From Sphingomonas sp. PP-CE-3G-477 (lineage in GTDB: Bacteria; Pseudomonadota; Alphaproteobacteria; Sphingomonadales; Sphingomonadaceae), in contig NZ_QAOF01000010.1 of the NCBI RefSeq assembly GCF_003050745.1, positions 1 to 64,000 on the forward strand: a DNA stretch of 64,000 bases, in the 5' to 3' direction. Made by a program: the position numbers and the translations under genes. Positions 29,713 through 38,493 of this stretch are shown here, piece by piece. Numbering within the stretch: the stretch's first letter is position 1; every line of letters starts with the position of its first letter. A model generated the notes under the pieces. The model was not told the origin of the DNA, made no database searches, and saw nothing but the letters and a program-made list of their open reading frames with translations.

Positions 29713-30732
29713 TCAGCCTGCCGCCACGCTCGTCCTGATGTTGCCGTTCATGCCCGACGGGTAGAAACCGCCTGCCGATGCGGCGCCGCCGTTGAGGTAC
29801 ACGATGTTGAGCACCTGGCTGGCCGAGCGGCTGTAGGCGACACCGTCCGCGTCGAGGGGAACGATGTTCGACACGGTGACGGCCGCCTGCGTGGCCGAAA
29901 GGTTGATCGGCGTTGCCTGATACGACGAGATGCCCTGATCGATATCGTTCGTGCCGAAGATCGTCGTGTTGGCACCGCCGCCGTCGAGGCTGTCGCGCGC
30001 ACGCGAAATGGCGTCGGCCGAAGTCCGCAGCGACGGGGTGTCGATACCCTTGCCGTACAGCGTCGTGCGGACGATCGCGGCGTGATACGCCTCGACCGCG
30101 AGCAGGCCGGCAGCGGCCTCGAGCGTCGCGGGGGTGCTGAGGAAGCGCGCTGCACCCTTGTACGCGGTCACGCCGACGTCTTCGAAGATGAACGCGCCGA
30201 GCAGGAACGCCTCGTCGGTGGCATAGGGATCGAACGCGGTGCCGGCGGGGACAAGCCCTGCAGCCTGTGCGGCGACCGAGAAGGCGCTGCTCGGCGAGAC
30301 GCTGACGTCGATCACCGGCTGCGAGACGGCGGAGGTGCCGAGCGCGGTGCGCAGGAAGCGAACGTGCGCGATCTCGTCCTGGGCGATCTCACGCGCATAT
30401 TGTGCGACGATCGGATCGGTGAAGTTGACGCGACGGCCGCCACGAACCGCACCCTGCGTACCGGTGCCGGTGAGCAGCGCGTTGTCGAGGCCGGTGCCGT
30501 AGGCGGCGTAGGAGTAGAACTGCGCCTCGAGATATTCGAGGTTGAGCGCGAAGTTCAGGATGTCGGCTTCGCTGACCGACTGCGCGGCGGCGGCGCTGGA
30601 CATCGACAGCGCGGTCGCACCGGCGGCGGTGATGGCGGCTGCGCCCAGTGCGTTCTTGAAGAAATCACGTCGGTCGTTGCGCCGCTCCACGCGGGCATCG
30701 AGGGCTTCGATCAGGTGCACGCTCTCGGTCAT
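29713..30732 (-). CDS. Ferritin-like domain secreted protein (Tat type)
   Basis: A 339-residue paralogue of the downstream gene. It carries a twin-arginine signal (RRDFFKNALGAAAITAAG) ending in a normal AxA cleavage site (SSAAAAQ) with no lipobox cysteine, so this copy should be soluble in the periplasm. The same helices appear: FALNLEYLEAQFYSYAA, EIAQDEIAHVRFLRTALG and AVEAYHAAIVRTTLYGKG. The C-terminal NIVPLDADGVAYSRSASQVL and GNIRTSVAAG mirror the other copy. It is first in the pair, 61 bases upstream, probably in one transcript. GGGGAGG lies before the ATG. Confidence 0.88.
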   Translation of the reverse strand: MTESVHLIEALDARVERRNDRRDFFKNALGAAAITAAGATALSMSSAAAAQSVSEADILNFALNLEYLEAQFYSYAAYGTGLDNALLTGTGTQGAVRGGRRVNFTDPIVAQYAREIAQDEIAHVRFLRTALGTSAVSQPVIDVSVSPSSAFSVAAQAAGLVPAGTAFDPYATDEAFLLGAFIFEDVGVTAYKGAARFLSTPATLEAAAGLLAVEAYHAAIVRTTLYGKGIDTPSLRTSADAISRARDSLDGGGANTTIFGTNDIDQGISSYQATPINLSATQAAVTVSNIVPLDADGVAYSRSASQVLNIVYLNGGAASAGGFYPSGMNGNIRTSVAAG

Positions 30733-30856
30733 ATTCAGGGTCCTCCCCTTGTTGTTTCGGACGTCGAAATCGTCTGCGGCGATGGCGCAACATTCCAGTC
30801 TCCGACCGGTCCCGTTTACCGGAACTCATTCGTAAGCCGCTCTGTTACGGACATAA

Positions 30857-30897
30857 AAAAAGCCGTCCGCGTCGAGTAACGACTGCAGACGGCTTTT
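30857..30897 (-). terminator. Intrinsic terminator of the MipA/OmpV gene
   Basis: AAAAGCCGTC and GACGGCTTTT pair over ten bases, with GTCG/CGAC inside. On the minus strand the stem is followed by seven T, a standard intrinsic terminator 40 bases after the gene. Confidence 0.9.
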
Positions 30898-30937
30898 AGA
30901 TGCAGGGTTTCAAGACCTGCCGAAAAAATAATTCAGA

Positions 30938-31801
30938 TCAGAAAGTGTAGGTCAATCCAAGGGCATAGAGCCACTGGTCCGCATCGCCGACGTCGGCGAC
31001 GATCGGGGTGTTCTTGTACTTGCCGAGCATGCGACCGTAGAGCACGCCGGCACCGACGCCGAAGCCGTGACGCAGGTCGCCCGACAGGCTCTGCACGACG
31101 AACAGCGAGGCGTTCGCGCGACGGAAGCCGCTGTCGTTGACGTCGTAGGTGCGCAGGCCGCTGTTCAGCGAGCCGATCGGCGTCACGGCCGCGTAGGTGC
31201 GACCGAAGCCCTTGCCGGCGTAATCCGCCGACACGCCGAGCGAGACGAGCGTACGGACCGACAGCGGCGTGGTGTAGTTCACCTGCGGGGTGATGACGTA
31301 GCTGTCATAGGTGCCCGAGACGTCGTGAACGTACGCGACGCGCGCGGTGATCGTGTCGTAGTCGCTGGTGATGACGCCGGTCTTGCCGATGCCGACATAG
31401 CCGCCGAGCTCGTACGCGGTATCGATCTTGCCGAGTGCACGGACCTGGCGGTTGTCGATATCGCCGGTGCGATCGCGACGGACGCCACCGATGACACCGA
31501 TCTCGTAGTTGATGCCGACTTCACCCGTGTTCGGGATCAGGTTGAAATAGAGCTGCGTACCGCGGAGGAAGAAGTCATGCCCGCGCACCGAGCCGACGAT
31601 GGCGCCGGCGGGGGTGAAGGAATTGCTGTCCGCACCCTCGTAGTCGGGCATCGACACCGCGCCGAGCGCAATGGTGATACGGTTGTTGTCGCGAGGGTCG
31701 GTGATCGTCGGCGACGGGTTGGGATCGGTCTGGGCAAAAGCCGGCGTGGCGATGGCGAGCGCCGCGGTTGCGGCAGACGTGAAGAGAGTGAATGCGCGCA
31801 A
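30938..31801 (-). CDS. MipA/OmpV family outer-membrane protein
   Basis: A beta-barrel outer-membrane protein of the MipA/OmpV family, some of which scaffold peptidoglycan enzymes. A signal peptide (RAFTLFTSAATAALAIATPA, cut before QTDPNP) leads into the family start ITIALGAVSMPDYEGADSN. Repeated strands follow, and the C-terminus is YALGLTYTF with terminal Phe. I chose the TTG at 31801 because GGAG lies eight bases upstream and the signal peptide then has a normal length. A GTG at 31864 would add 21 residues but has no ribosome binding site. It lies just downstream of the DUF2141 gene, as often seen for this pair. Confidence 0.85.
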   Translation of the reverse strand: MRAFTLFTSAATAALAIATPAFAQTDPNPSPTITDPRDNNRITIALGAVSMPDYEGADSNSFTPAGAIVGSVRGHDFFLRGTQLYFNLIPNTGEVGINYEIGVIGGVRRDRTGDIDNRQVRALGKIDTAYELGGYVGIGKTGVITSDYDTITARVAYVHDVSGTYDSYVITPQVNYTTPLSVRTLVSLGVSADYAGKGFGRTYAAVTPIGSLNSGLRTYDVNDSGFRRANASLFVVQSLSGDLRHGFGVGAGVLYGRMLGKYKNTPIVADVGDADQWLYALGLTYTF

Positions 31802-31870
31802 GGAAATGCTCCGGACAAAAAGGTTCCACGGCCAAACGCGGTAAAACCGTTTTCGGTCCGTCACGATCGG

Positions 31871-32317
31871 TCAGAAGATGTAACGCATTTTCACCTGTTG
31901 CAATTCGGCATCACCCGCCAGCATGAACCGGGCGGCGGAAAAGCGCGGCGGACCGAACCGCACCGCGGCATTGCGCGAGAAGCCATAGCCCTCGCGCGGG
32001 ATGCCCGCGATCGTATCGAGCTTCGCGTTGCTGTTCTCGTCGTGGATGATCGCGAGCGCATAGCCGCGCTGCGGCAGGCCGGGGAAGCTGGTGGTGTGGA
32101 CGCTGGCCGGGATCGAACGCGTCAGCGCGTTGGCATCGTCGACGCAGGCGGGGAAATTGTCGGGATCGGCGGTCAGGCAGATCCGGATCATGCCCTTTGC
32201 CGAGCGGAGATTGTCGACCTCTACGTCAAGCCGCGTGACCGGCGCCGTCGCTGCCAGCATCGCCCACGCGATCGCGGCCGCCGCCACCAGCTGCGGCTTT
32301 CGCGCGCGCCTTGGCAT
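31871..32317 (-). CDS. DUF2141 domain secreted protein
   Basis: A 148-residue periplasmic or surface protein. The signal region is KPQLVAAAAIAWAMLAATA. The DUF2141 fold is shown by LDVEVDNLRSAKGMIRICLT, ALAIIHDENSNAKLDTIAGI and the family C-terminal pattern PREGYGFSRNAAVRFGPP. The start at 32317 (MPRRARKP) puts the first 91 bases inside the 3' end of the sterol desaturase gene in another frame. An upstream ATG at 32410 would add 31 residues without signal character. Function is unknown; the family is often beside MipA/OmpV and desaturase genes. Confidence 0.82.
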   Translation of the reverse strand: MPRRARKPQLVAAAAIAWAMLAATAPVTRLDVEVDNLRSAKGMIRICLTADPDNFPACVDDANALTRSIPASVHTTSFPGLPQRGYALAIIHDENSNAKLDTIAGIPREGYGFSRNAAVRFGPPRFSAARFMLAGDAELQQVKMRYIF

Positions 32318-33038
32318 GCGATTTGGCGAAATCGCCAAGGCCTCGGTCGGTGCCGCAGAGCCGGTCCCAGACTCGGAAATATAGCCCATAATTGCATCCG
32401 TATTGTTCATGATGTCGCTGATGGTGGCTGGCCGTTATCAGCCATCCCCCCAATGCTCCCCGCCACATGAACCTGGGGAATATCTCCCATCCCATGTGAT
32501 TGGTCACTCCCATAACCGTCATTATGGTCAGGACCAAACCGAGTGCGCCGACATGGATCGGAATCAGGAGCACCAGTAGCGGAATTATCACAGCGCCGGT
32601 GATCGCCTCGATCGGGTGGAACGCCATCGCCGCCCAAGCCGTCGGCGGGCGGCTGGCGTGATGGACCGCATGCGCGAGCTTGAACGGCCGTGGCCAGTGC
32701 ATCCAGCGGTGAGTCCAGTAGAACCAGGTATCGTGCGCGAAGAGATAGAGCAGCACCGAGACCGGCAGGTACCAGAGCGGGTAGGCGTGGACGTCGGCAT
32801 AGACCTGCGTCCAGCCGCGATTCTGCCAGCCCCAGGCGAGGATGCCCGCGGGCACGCCGTAGATCGCGGCCGAGGCGATGCTCCAGCCGATCTCTCGCCG
32901 CATCTGGCTGTCGAGCCCGCGGTACAGGCCGGGATGCCGCGCGCGCGTCGCGGCGGCGAACGCGCCCGAGACGATGAGATAGCGGACGCCGACGATCGCG
33001 GTCATCGCCAGCGCGGACAGGAGGATCGCAAGCCACAT
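32226..33038 (-). CDS. Sterol desaturase family (fatty acid hydroxylase superfamily) protein
   Basis: A 270-residue membrane di-iron oxygenase. The His-box pattern is clear: HDTWFYWTHRWMHWP, then LAHAVHHASRPPTAW and ITASHHQRHHEQYG. Membrane segments occur near residues 2-24, 50-68, 80-98 and 145-185. The family includes sterol desaturases and carotenoid or fatty-acid hydroxylases; substrate cannot be deduced. The start at 33038 (MWLAILL) removes 62 basic codons upstream that look untranslated. The 3' end overlaps DUF2141 by 92 bases, suggesting a joint transcript through MipA/OmpV. Confidence 0.88.
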   Translation of the reverse strand: MWLAILLSALAMTAIVGVRYLIVSGAFAAATRARHPGLYRGLDSQMRREIGWSIASAAIYGVPAGILAWGWQNRGWTQVYADVHAYPLWYLPVSVLLYLFAHDTWFYWTHRWMHWPRPFKLAHAVHHASRPPTAWAAMAFHPIEAITGAVIIPLLVLLIPIHVGALGLVLTIMTVMGVTNHMGWEIFPRFMWRGALGGWLITASHHQRHHEQYGCNYGLYFRVWDRLCGTDRGLGDFAKSHAKARAKAAAGGGGRDRVGDAGSDGAGHAA

Positions 33039-33113
33039 GAGGCGCTTATAGGGAGGTTTGCCGTGAGACGTAATGGGGTGGCGCCACGGAAATGGCCACG
33101 CTAGCCATGATGC

Positions 33114-33704
33114 ATGGCACGCGCGGGCAAGCTGAAGGTATATCGGACGGCGGCGGGCTTCCACGACGCCTATGTCGCGGCGCCGAGCCAGAAGGCCGCG
33201 CTGGCGGCGTGGGGCAGCGACCACGACCTGTTCGCGCGCGGGATCGCCGAACTGGTGACCGATGCGGATCTGTCCGCCGAACCGCTGGCGTCGCCCGGCG
33301 TGGTGATCAAGCGATCGCGCGGCACGACCGCCGAACAGATCGCGGCACTGCCGGCGCGTGCCCCGGCGACGGCGCGCAAGACTGAGGTCGCCGACGAGGA
33401 TGAGGGTGGACCACGGCGCTCGCGGGCGAAGGTGGCTCCAACGCCAACTCCAGCGGCGGCTCCGAAACCCAAACCCAAGCCCAAACCGAGCCGGCGTGCG
33501 CTGGAGGCCGCTGAGGAAGCGTTCGAGGCGTGCGAATCCGAGTTTCGCCGCACGTTGCGGAAGATCGCCGATCGCGAGGCGGCGTTGGCGCGCGAACGCC
33601 GCGAGCTGGAGCGATCGCGGGACAGGGCCGTGGAAAAGGCGCGGGCGGCGGTAGAAGACGAGAAGCAGCGCTACGACGATGCGCTGGCGGAGTGGAAGGG
33701 CTGA
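33114..33704 (+). CDS. Hypothetical protein with Pro-Lys hinge and coiled coil
   Basis: A 196-residue soluble protein with three parts. Residues 1-65 form a compact domain (KLKVYRTAAGFHDAYVAAPS, AALAAWGSDHDLF). Residues 90-125 are a flexible hinge with alternating Lys-Pro (PKPKPKPKPS). Residues 126-190 are strongly charged and heptad-like (RRTLRKIADREAALARERRE), predicting a coiled coil. I do not recognise the family with certainty; similar proteins are found in other sphingomonads. It stands alone, divergent from the desaturase. Confidence 0.7.
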   Translation: MARAGKLKVYRTAAGFHDAYVAAPSQKAALAAWGSDHDLFARGIAELVTDADLSAEPLASPGVVIKRSRGTTAEQIAALPARAPATARKTEVADEDEGGPRRSRAKVAPTPTPAAAPKPKPKPKPSRRALEAAEEAFEACESEFRRTLRKIADREAALARERRELERSRDRAVEKARAAVEDEKQRYDDALAEWKG

Positions 33705-33785
33705 CGTGTCGCGGTCGCGTCTTGGGAGAACGCGGGGTGCGAGAACGCATCATGGGAGAACGGGGACCCGCAGGTCGCGGCTATG

Positions 33786-34088
33786 TCATTGCTGCTGGTT
33801 CAGCTGCTGCTGCCGGGCCATCTGCTTCTGGCGTTGTTCGGCCTTGATCCGTGCCTCGACGCTCTTGCGACCCTCCTCCATGCCCTCCGCATAGGAGGCG
33901 CATCCCTGGATCAGCATGGCCGTCTCGACATCGGTCCATCCGCGTTGCCTGGCGGCGTCGCGCAGCGCCTTGTCCAGCTCCTTGCCGCTCAACGCACGGT
34001 TGGCCGCGCAGATATCGAGAGCTTCCACAGGAAATTCGCCACCGAACGGTGCCGAAGCCTGCGCCAACGCGATTGCGATCAAGATCAT
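33786..34088 (-). CDS. Small hypothetical exported protein
   Basis: A 100-residue protein. MILIAIALAQASAPFGG is a short signal-like segment. The mature part has two cysteines (ALDICAANRAL and LIQGCASYAEG) that could form one disulfide. It ends in a basic, Gln-rich helix (RQKQMARQQQLNQQQ). I do not recognise it. It stands alone on the minus strand; gene calling rests on codon use and the absence of a better frame. Confidence 0.6.
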   Translation of the reverse strand: MILIAIALAQASAPFGGEFPVEALDICAANRALSGKELDKALRDAARQRGWTDVETAMLIQGCASYAEGMEEGRKSVEARIKAEQRQKQMARQQQLNQQQ

Positions 34089-34265
34089 GCGGCGATGCTA
34101 ACGGAAAAGCAGGCGCGGCGGCCAGACGCTACCCGTCCAACGGTGGCGTATCGTCGACGGATCCGTCGGCGACGGTCGGATCGCGATAGCCCCTATGCAG
34201 TGCGATGAAAGCTGTTAGCCTCGACATCAGAGCAGGACGACCTGCCGGACTTCGGAGAGTGATGA

Positions 34266-34445
34266 ATGGCAAACCGCATCGATGTTGCGCCCAGGGATCA
34301 TACCAGGGACCGTAAACCCCTGATCTACGCGATCACCGGCGTGATCCTCGCAGCAGGGGTTCTGATGATGGCGTTCTACGATCGTGGCGGTGATCCCGTG
34401 CCGTTCGCGTCCGCGCAGAAGGCGATCGTCACCGCCCAGCGCTAG
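34266..34445 (+). CDS. Small single-span membrane protein (59 residues)
   Basis: A short gene easily missed by length cut-offs. It begins ATGGCAAACCGC with GGAGA seven bases upstream (34253-34265 region) and ends in TAG at 34445. The product has a basic N-terminus (MANRIDVAPRDHTRDRKP), one hydrophobic segment of about 19 residues (LIYAITGVILAAGVLMMAF), and a short polar tail. The positive-inside pattern suggests the N-terminus stays in the cytoplasm. No family is recognised. Confidence 0.65.
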   Translation: MANRIDVAPRDHTRDRKPLIYAITGVILAAGVLMMAFYDRGGDPVPFASAQKAIVTAQR

Positions 34446-34562
34446 GACCGGCGACGCACCTGTCGGGGATGTCGATGGGGGTGTAGGCGGTCGATCATCG
34501 TCGAGTCGCAAGCGACGTCGCTGTGCTGGCGGAAATCGCGTCCGCGCTCTATGGCCGCGGGC

Positions 34563-35453
34563 ATGAGCGCGACCATCATCGACGGCAAGGCCTTCGCCGC
34601 CGGCCTCCGGGCCCGTATCGCAGACGGCGTCACCGCCTTTCGCGCCGAGGCGGGCCGTGTGCCCGGCCTTGCCGTGGTGCTGGTCGGCGAGGATCCCGCG
34701 TCCAACGTCTATGTCCGGTCGAAGGGCAAGGCGACGCGCGAGGCGGGGATGGAGAGCATCGAGCACCGGCTGCCCGCCGACGTGCCGGCCGAAGACCTGC
34801 TCGCGCTGGTCGCGACGCTGAACGCCGATCCGACGATCGACGGGATCCTCGTCCAGTTGCCGTTGCCCAGGCACATCGACGAGCAGGCGGTCATTGCCGC
34901 GATCGATCCCGACAAGGATGTCGACGGCTTTCATCCGATCAATGCGGGACGACTCGCGACCGGTTTGGCCGGGTTCGTGCCGTGCACGCCGCTCGGCTGC
35001 GTGATGCTGTTGAAGAGCGTGCTGCCGAGCCTGAGCGGGCTCGAGGCGGTGGTCGTCGGTCGCTCGAACATTGTCGGCAAGCCGATGGCGCAACTGCTGC
35101 TCCGCGAGAGCTGCACCGTGACCGTCGTGCATAGCCGTACCAAGGATGTCCCCGCGCATATCCGCCGCGCCGATATCGTCGTCGCGGCGGTGGGTATCCC
35201 CGAGATGATCGAGGGCGACTGGCTGAAGCCCGGCGCGACCGTCATCGACGTCGGTATCAACCGGACCGATGCCGGCCTCGTCGGCGACGTCGATTTCGCG
35301 AGTGCGGTCGCGGTCGCGGGCGCGATCACGCCGGTGCCGGGCGGCGTCGGACCGATGACGATCGCCTGCCTGCTGCGCAACACTCTGGTCTCCGCAGGGC
35401 GCCGCGAAGGCGTCGCGATCGATGAGGCTGCGCTGGATCGGACGGGCCTGTGA
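34563..35453 (+). CDS. folD: Methylenetetrahydrofolate dehydrogenase/cyclohydrolase
   Basis: A bifunctional cytoplasmic enzyme linking 5,10-methylene-, methenyl- and 10-formyl-tetrahydrofolate. Visible signatures are [15 protein letters not shown] (catalytic Lys in the YxxxK pattern), [14 protein letters not shown], the NADP-binding [17 protein letters not shown], and [13 protein letters not shown] near the C-terminus. With the ATG at 34563 ([10 protein letters not shown]) it has 296 residues, as usual. Another ATG 12 bases upstream is equally in frame. Its stop overlaps the marC GTG start by four bases. Confidence 0.96.
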   Translation: MSATIIDGKAFAAGLRARIADGVTAFRAEAGRVPGLAVVLVGEDPASNVYVRSKGKATREAGMESIEHRLPADVPAEDLLALVATLNADPTIDGILVQLPLPRHIDEQAVIAAIDPDKDVDGFHPINAGRLATGLAGFVPCTPLGCVMLLKSVLPSLSGLEAVVVGRSNIVGKPMAQLLLRESCTVTVVHSRTKDVPAHIRRADIVVAAVGIPEMIEGDWLKPGATVIDVGINRTDAGLVGDVDFASAVAVAGAITPVPGGVGPMTIACLLRNTLVSAGRREGVAIDEAALDRTGL

Positions 35454-36070
35454 TCGAACTCTATATCTCGTCGCTGATCACCTTCTTCGTGGTGATCGAT
35501 CCGCCGGGCTGCGCGCCGATCTATGCCGGGCTGTCGGCGGGCGCGTCGACGCTGCAGAAGCGCGCGATGGCGATGCGTGCGGTCGGAGTCGCCGCGGCGA
35601 TCCTGTTCGTGTTCGCGCTGTTCGGCGAGGCGTTGCTGAAAGGCCTCGGGATCAGCCTGGCGAGCTTCCGCATCGCCGGCGGCATCATGCTGTTCCTGAT
35701 CGCGCTCGAAATGGTGTTCGAAAAGCGCACCGAACGCCGCGAGGACCGTGCCGCCAAGGTCGCGAGCGATCCCGAGGTCGAGGACGTCTCGATCTTCCCG
35801 ATGGCGATGCCGATGATCGCAGGGCCGGGCTCGATCGCGTCGGTAATGCTGTTGATGAGCCGCAACAGCGGGATCGAGCGCTCGGCGGTCGTGCTGGCCG
35901 CGATGGTGACGATCCTGCTGCTGACGCTGGTAGCGCTGCTCGCGGCGGGGCCGATCATGCGGATCCTGGGCGCGAAGATCGAGGCGGTGATCACGCGGTT
36001 GCTCGGCGTGCTGCTGGCCGCGCTGGCGGTGCAGTTCGTGCTCGACGGCTTGTCGGTGGTGCTGCGCTGA
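35450..36070 (+). CDS. MarC family integral membrane protein
   Basis: A 206-residue inner-membrane protein with six hydrophobic segments. Family signatures are [17 protein letters not shown] (NPxG-like motif altered to DPPG), [19 protein letters not shown] and [17 protein letters not shown]. MarC was named for the multiple-antibiotic-resistance locus, but a drug role was not confirmed; function is unknown. It starts with GTG overlapping folD (GTGA), so the two are translationally coupled. Confidence 0.9.
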   Translation: MIELYISSLITFFVVIDPPGCAPIYAGLSAGASTLQKRAMAMRAVGVAAAILFVFALFGEALLKGLGISLASFRIAGGIMLFLIALEMVFEKRTERREDRAAKVASDPEVEDVSIFPMAMPMIAGPGSIASVMLLMSRNSGIERSAVVLAAMVTILLLTLVALLAAGPIMRILGAKIEAVITRLLGVLLAALAVQFVLDGLSVVLR

Positions 36071-36077
36071 AGACCGT

Positions 36078-36108
36078 CCGTCATCCCGGGCTCGACCCGG
36101 GATGACGG
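36078..36108. terminator. Bidirectional hairpin (short family D element)
   Basis: CCGTCATCCCGGG and CCCGGGTCGAG-side complement CCCGGGATGACGG form a 13-base perfect stem with a five-base loop. It lies between the convergent marC and GT-C genes, five bases before the latter's stop, and probably ends both transcripts. Confidence 0.7.
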
Positions 36109-36112
36109 AGGT

Positions 36113-37915
36113 TCAATCCACCTTGAACAGTCGCAGCGGCGACTTTGCGGGCAGCGGTAGCGGCGTCAGCCATGCCGGCACCTCGTTCTTCGCCAGCTCG
36201 GCATAGAACCCCTTCGGGCTGCGCGCCTTGTAGTTGGTCGATTCCGCCGCGTTCGGGCACAGCAGCAGCATCGTCGCGCCGTGGCGCTTGATGATCGCAT
36301 GCGCCTGGTCCGCGGTGCCGCCGAACGCGTGCTGGACGTCGAGGATCGCATCGCCGTTGCGGTGGTACGGCCCCGCGATCGCGTCGTGATGCGTGATCGT
36401 GATCAGCCGGGGGCCCATGTCGACGAAGGTGAACACGGTCTGCGCGGGGTATTTGTTAAGAGCGAGCAGCACGGTCGTGCGCAGGCAATTGCCGGTCGCC
36501 GAATTGACGCGCTTCTCATAGGGCTTCGGCCGGTCGATCGGCAGGTATCGGATCACCATCCCGGCGAACAACCCGGAGACGATCAGGAACGCGCTCACCG
36601 TCCCCAGCACGCGGACGGCAATCGATCGGTTGCCGAGCAGTCGTGGCAGGATCAGCCAGCCCAGCGCGGTCGCGCCGGGAACGGCCAGCAGCTGCGCGGC
36701 GGGGCCTGCACGAACCTGCCACAACAGCATCGCGCAGGCGAACGCGGTGAACAGCGCGACCGCCGCCCAACCGACCGCGCGGGTGTCGCGACGCGCGCGC
36801 CACGCCGCGAGGATCGCGCCGATCAGGCCGATGATCGGCAGCGTCGCCAGCGAGAAGCCGACCCGGAAGCTGTGCTTGTAGATCGGTTTGGCCTCGCGGA
36901 CATTGTCCAGCCAGTTGCGTTGCAGCTCGGGCGAGATACCCTCGGGCCGGCCCAGGCACTGCGGGAAGACGAGCGCGAACCCGACGACGATCGCCGCCCC
37001 GGCCGCGACCGCCAGCGCCAGCCGCATCCCGCGCGACGCCGGCCCGAACCGCGCGAGCAGGAACAGCAGCATCCCCGCCGCGATCATCACGCTCAACCAC
37101 ACGGGCGTCAGCGCATCGCACCGCATCGCCTGGTTGGCATTCGACGCGAACAGCGCGAACCCGAGCGTGCTGCCGCCGCCGAGCGTCAACGCATAGATCG
37201 ACAGGCGCTCGGCTTCCGACCGGTCCCACACCCAGCGCAGCGCGATGATCGCCCCCGCCATCGCCGCATAGGGCAGCAGTTCGAGCCCGATCGACAGCGA
37301 CACCGCGCTCGCGATACCGACCATCGCGCCACCGCGGCGGCCGTTCGGATCGCAGAGCCCCGCGACCGTGAGGCTCAGCATCGCCAGCTGCCAGCCGTGA
37401 TGATCGATCCGCTCGGGCATGAACATCAGCATCGTGCCGACCGCGCCGACGAGGAACACGATCGCCAGCGGCCACGCATAGGGGCTGATCAACCGCCGCA
37501 CGGTCGCGCCGATGCCGAGCATCGCGATCGACAGCGGCAGCAACGGTGCGATCCCGCACGCGAGCCGCTCCGCCCAGCTGTTGCTGGTGAACAGGCGGAA
37601 GAACAGGATCAACCCGGCGATCGGCAGGTCGACGATCCGGCTCCAGTGGATGTCGAACCCGACCGGCGGGTTCATCCGGTAGTTGCGTAGATCGTACCAG
37701 CCCTGGCCGTCGAGCAACGCGCGGACCTGCATCAGCCGCATGTTGTCGTCGGTATCGCCGAGCGACAGCCAGCGGATCTGGCCCCAGCGATCGAACATCG
37801 ACCACGCCGCCACCGCCACCCAGGCGAGCAGCGTCAGCTTGATCCAGTGCCGATCGAGTTCGTCGAGCAGCGTGTTCCGCGGCGTCGACTGCTCGGGGGG
37901 GGGTGCCTGATCCAA
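36113..37915 (-). CDS. Polytopic membrane protein, probable GT-C type glycosyltransferase
   Basis: A 600-residue inner-membrane protein with about 12 hydrophobic segments. After the first membrane helix comes an acidic motif LGDTDDNMRLMQVRALL, then WYDLRNYRMNPPVGFDIHWS. This placement of an acidic loop after helix 1 is the mark of GT-C enzymes that use lipid-linked sugars (STT3/ArnT-like). Sequence beyond that is not conserved enough to name a family. The C-terminal 130 residues form a soluble domain (VFTFVDMGPRLITITHHDAI, AFGGTADQAHAIIK). It lies near GtrA, a methyltransferase and a GtrB-like enzyme. The role as a glycosyltransferase is inferred. Confidence 0.65.
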   Translation of the reverse strand: MDQAPPPEQSTPRNTLLDELDRHWIKLTLLAWVAVAAWSMFDRWGQIRWLSLGDTDDNMRLMQVRALLDGQGWYDLRNYRMNPPVGFDIHWSRIVDLPIAGLILFFRLFTSNSWAERLACGIAPLLPLSIAMLGIGATVRRLISPYAWPLAIVFLVGAVGTMLMFMPERIDHHGWQLAMLSLTVAGLCDPNGRRGGAMVGIASAVSLSIGLELLPYAAMAGAIIALRWVWDRSEAERLSIYALTLGGGSTLGFALFASNANQAMRCDALTPVWLSVMIAAGMLLFLLARFGPASRGMRLALAVAAGAAIVVGFALVFPQCLGRPEGISPELQRNWLDNVREAKPIYKHSFRVGFSLATLPIIGLIGAILAAWRARRDTRAVGWAAVALFTAFACAMLLWQVRAGPAAQLLAVPGATALGWLILPRLLGNRSIAVRVLGTVSAFLIVSGLFAGMVIRYLPIDRPKPYEKRVNSATGNCLRTTVLLALNKYPAQTVFTFVDMGPRLITITHHDAIAGPYHRNGDAILDVQHAFGGTADQAHAIIKRHGATMLLLCPNAAESTNYKARSPKGFYAELAKNEVPAWLTPLPLPAKSPLRLFKVD

Positions 37916-38039
37916 AACGCTTTCCTCCAGCCCGCACGCGCTCTAGATGCGCGGGCTTGTCTTCGCGGCCGCTCTATCGCGGTGCCCGTAAAGAACAAGG
38001 CACCGGCGCGATCGCCGGAGGGTAAAGAACAAGGCGGGC

Positions 38040-38465
38040 ATGCAGGCGATTTGGCGACAGATGGAGCAGATGCGGGCGAGCGGCGTGCTCGGCCAGCTCG
38101 TGCGCTTCGGCATCGCCGGCGGTATTTCCAGCGTCGTCTATTCGCTCGTCTACCTGCCGCTGACGGCGTATGTCTTCCCGCCACGCCAGGCGGTGGCCGC
38201 AGTGCCGTTCGCGTTTGCGGTCGCGGTGGTGGTCGGGTTCTTCCTGCACAGCCGCTGGAGCTTCAAGGGGCACGCCAAGGAACCGGGGGCAGGGCGGCAT
38301 TTCAAGTTCGTGATCGTCCAGGCCGCGGGGCTGAGTCTCAACGCCGTCATCACGTGGATCGGCACGGCGTTGTTGCATCTGCACCCATGGATCCCGCTGG
38401 TCCCCGCCGTCTTTCTTGCCGCGATCGTGACGTTCGTGCTCAACCGTTTCTGGGTTTTCAACTGA
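38040..38465 (+). CDS. GtrA family membrane protein
   Basis: A 141-residue protein with four membrane segments (GIAGGISSVVYSLVYLPL; VPFAFAVAVVVGFFLHS; VIVQAAGLSLNAVITWIG; PLVPAVFLAAIVTFVLN). It has the family ends LVRFGIAGG and FVLNRFWVF. GtrA proteins are thought to help move or present polyprenyl-phosphate-linked sugars made by GtrB-type enzymes. A methyltransferase follows 28 bases downstream, and a GtrB-like gene lies 1.1 kb beyond on the other strand. Confidence 0.9.
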   Translation: MQAIWRQMEQMRASGVLGQLVRFGIAGGISSVVYSLVYLPLTAYVFPPRQAVAAVPFAFAVAVVVGFFLHSRWSFKGHAKEPGAGRHFKFVIVQAAGLSLNAVITWIGTALLHLHPWIPLVPAVFLAAIVTFVLNRFWVFN

Positions 38466-38493
38466 TGCTTCCAATGAATTGGGCGACTTACTG

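Noticed and set aside
30822..30850. GGAAC-N17-TGTT resembling an EcfG general-stress promoter on the plus strand
   Set aside because: It points into a terminator and the 3' end of a minus-strand gene, with no plus-strand gene downstream, and the -10 part is imperfect.
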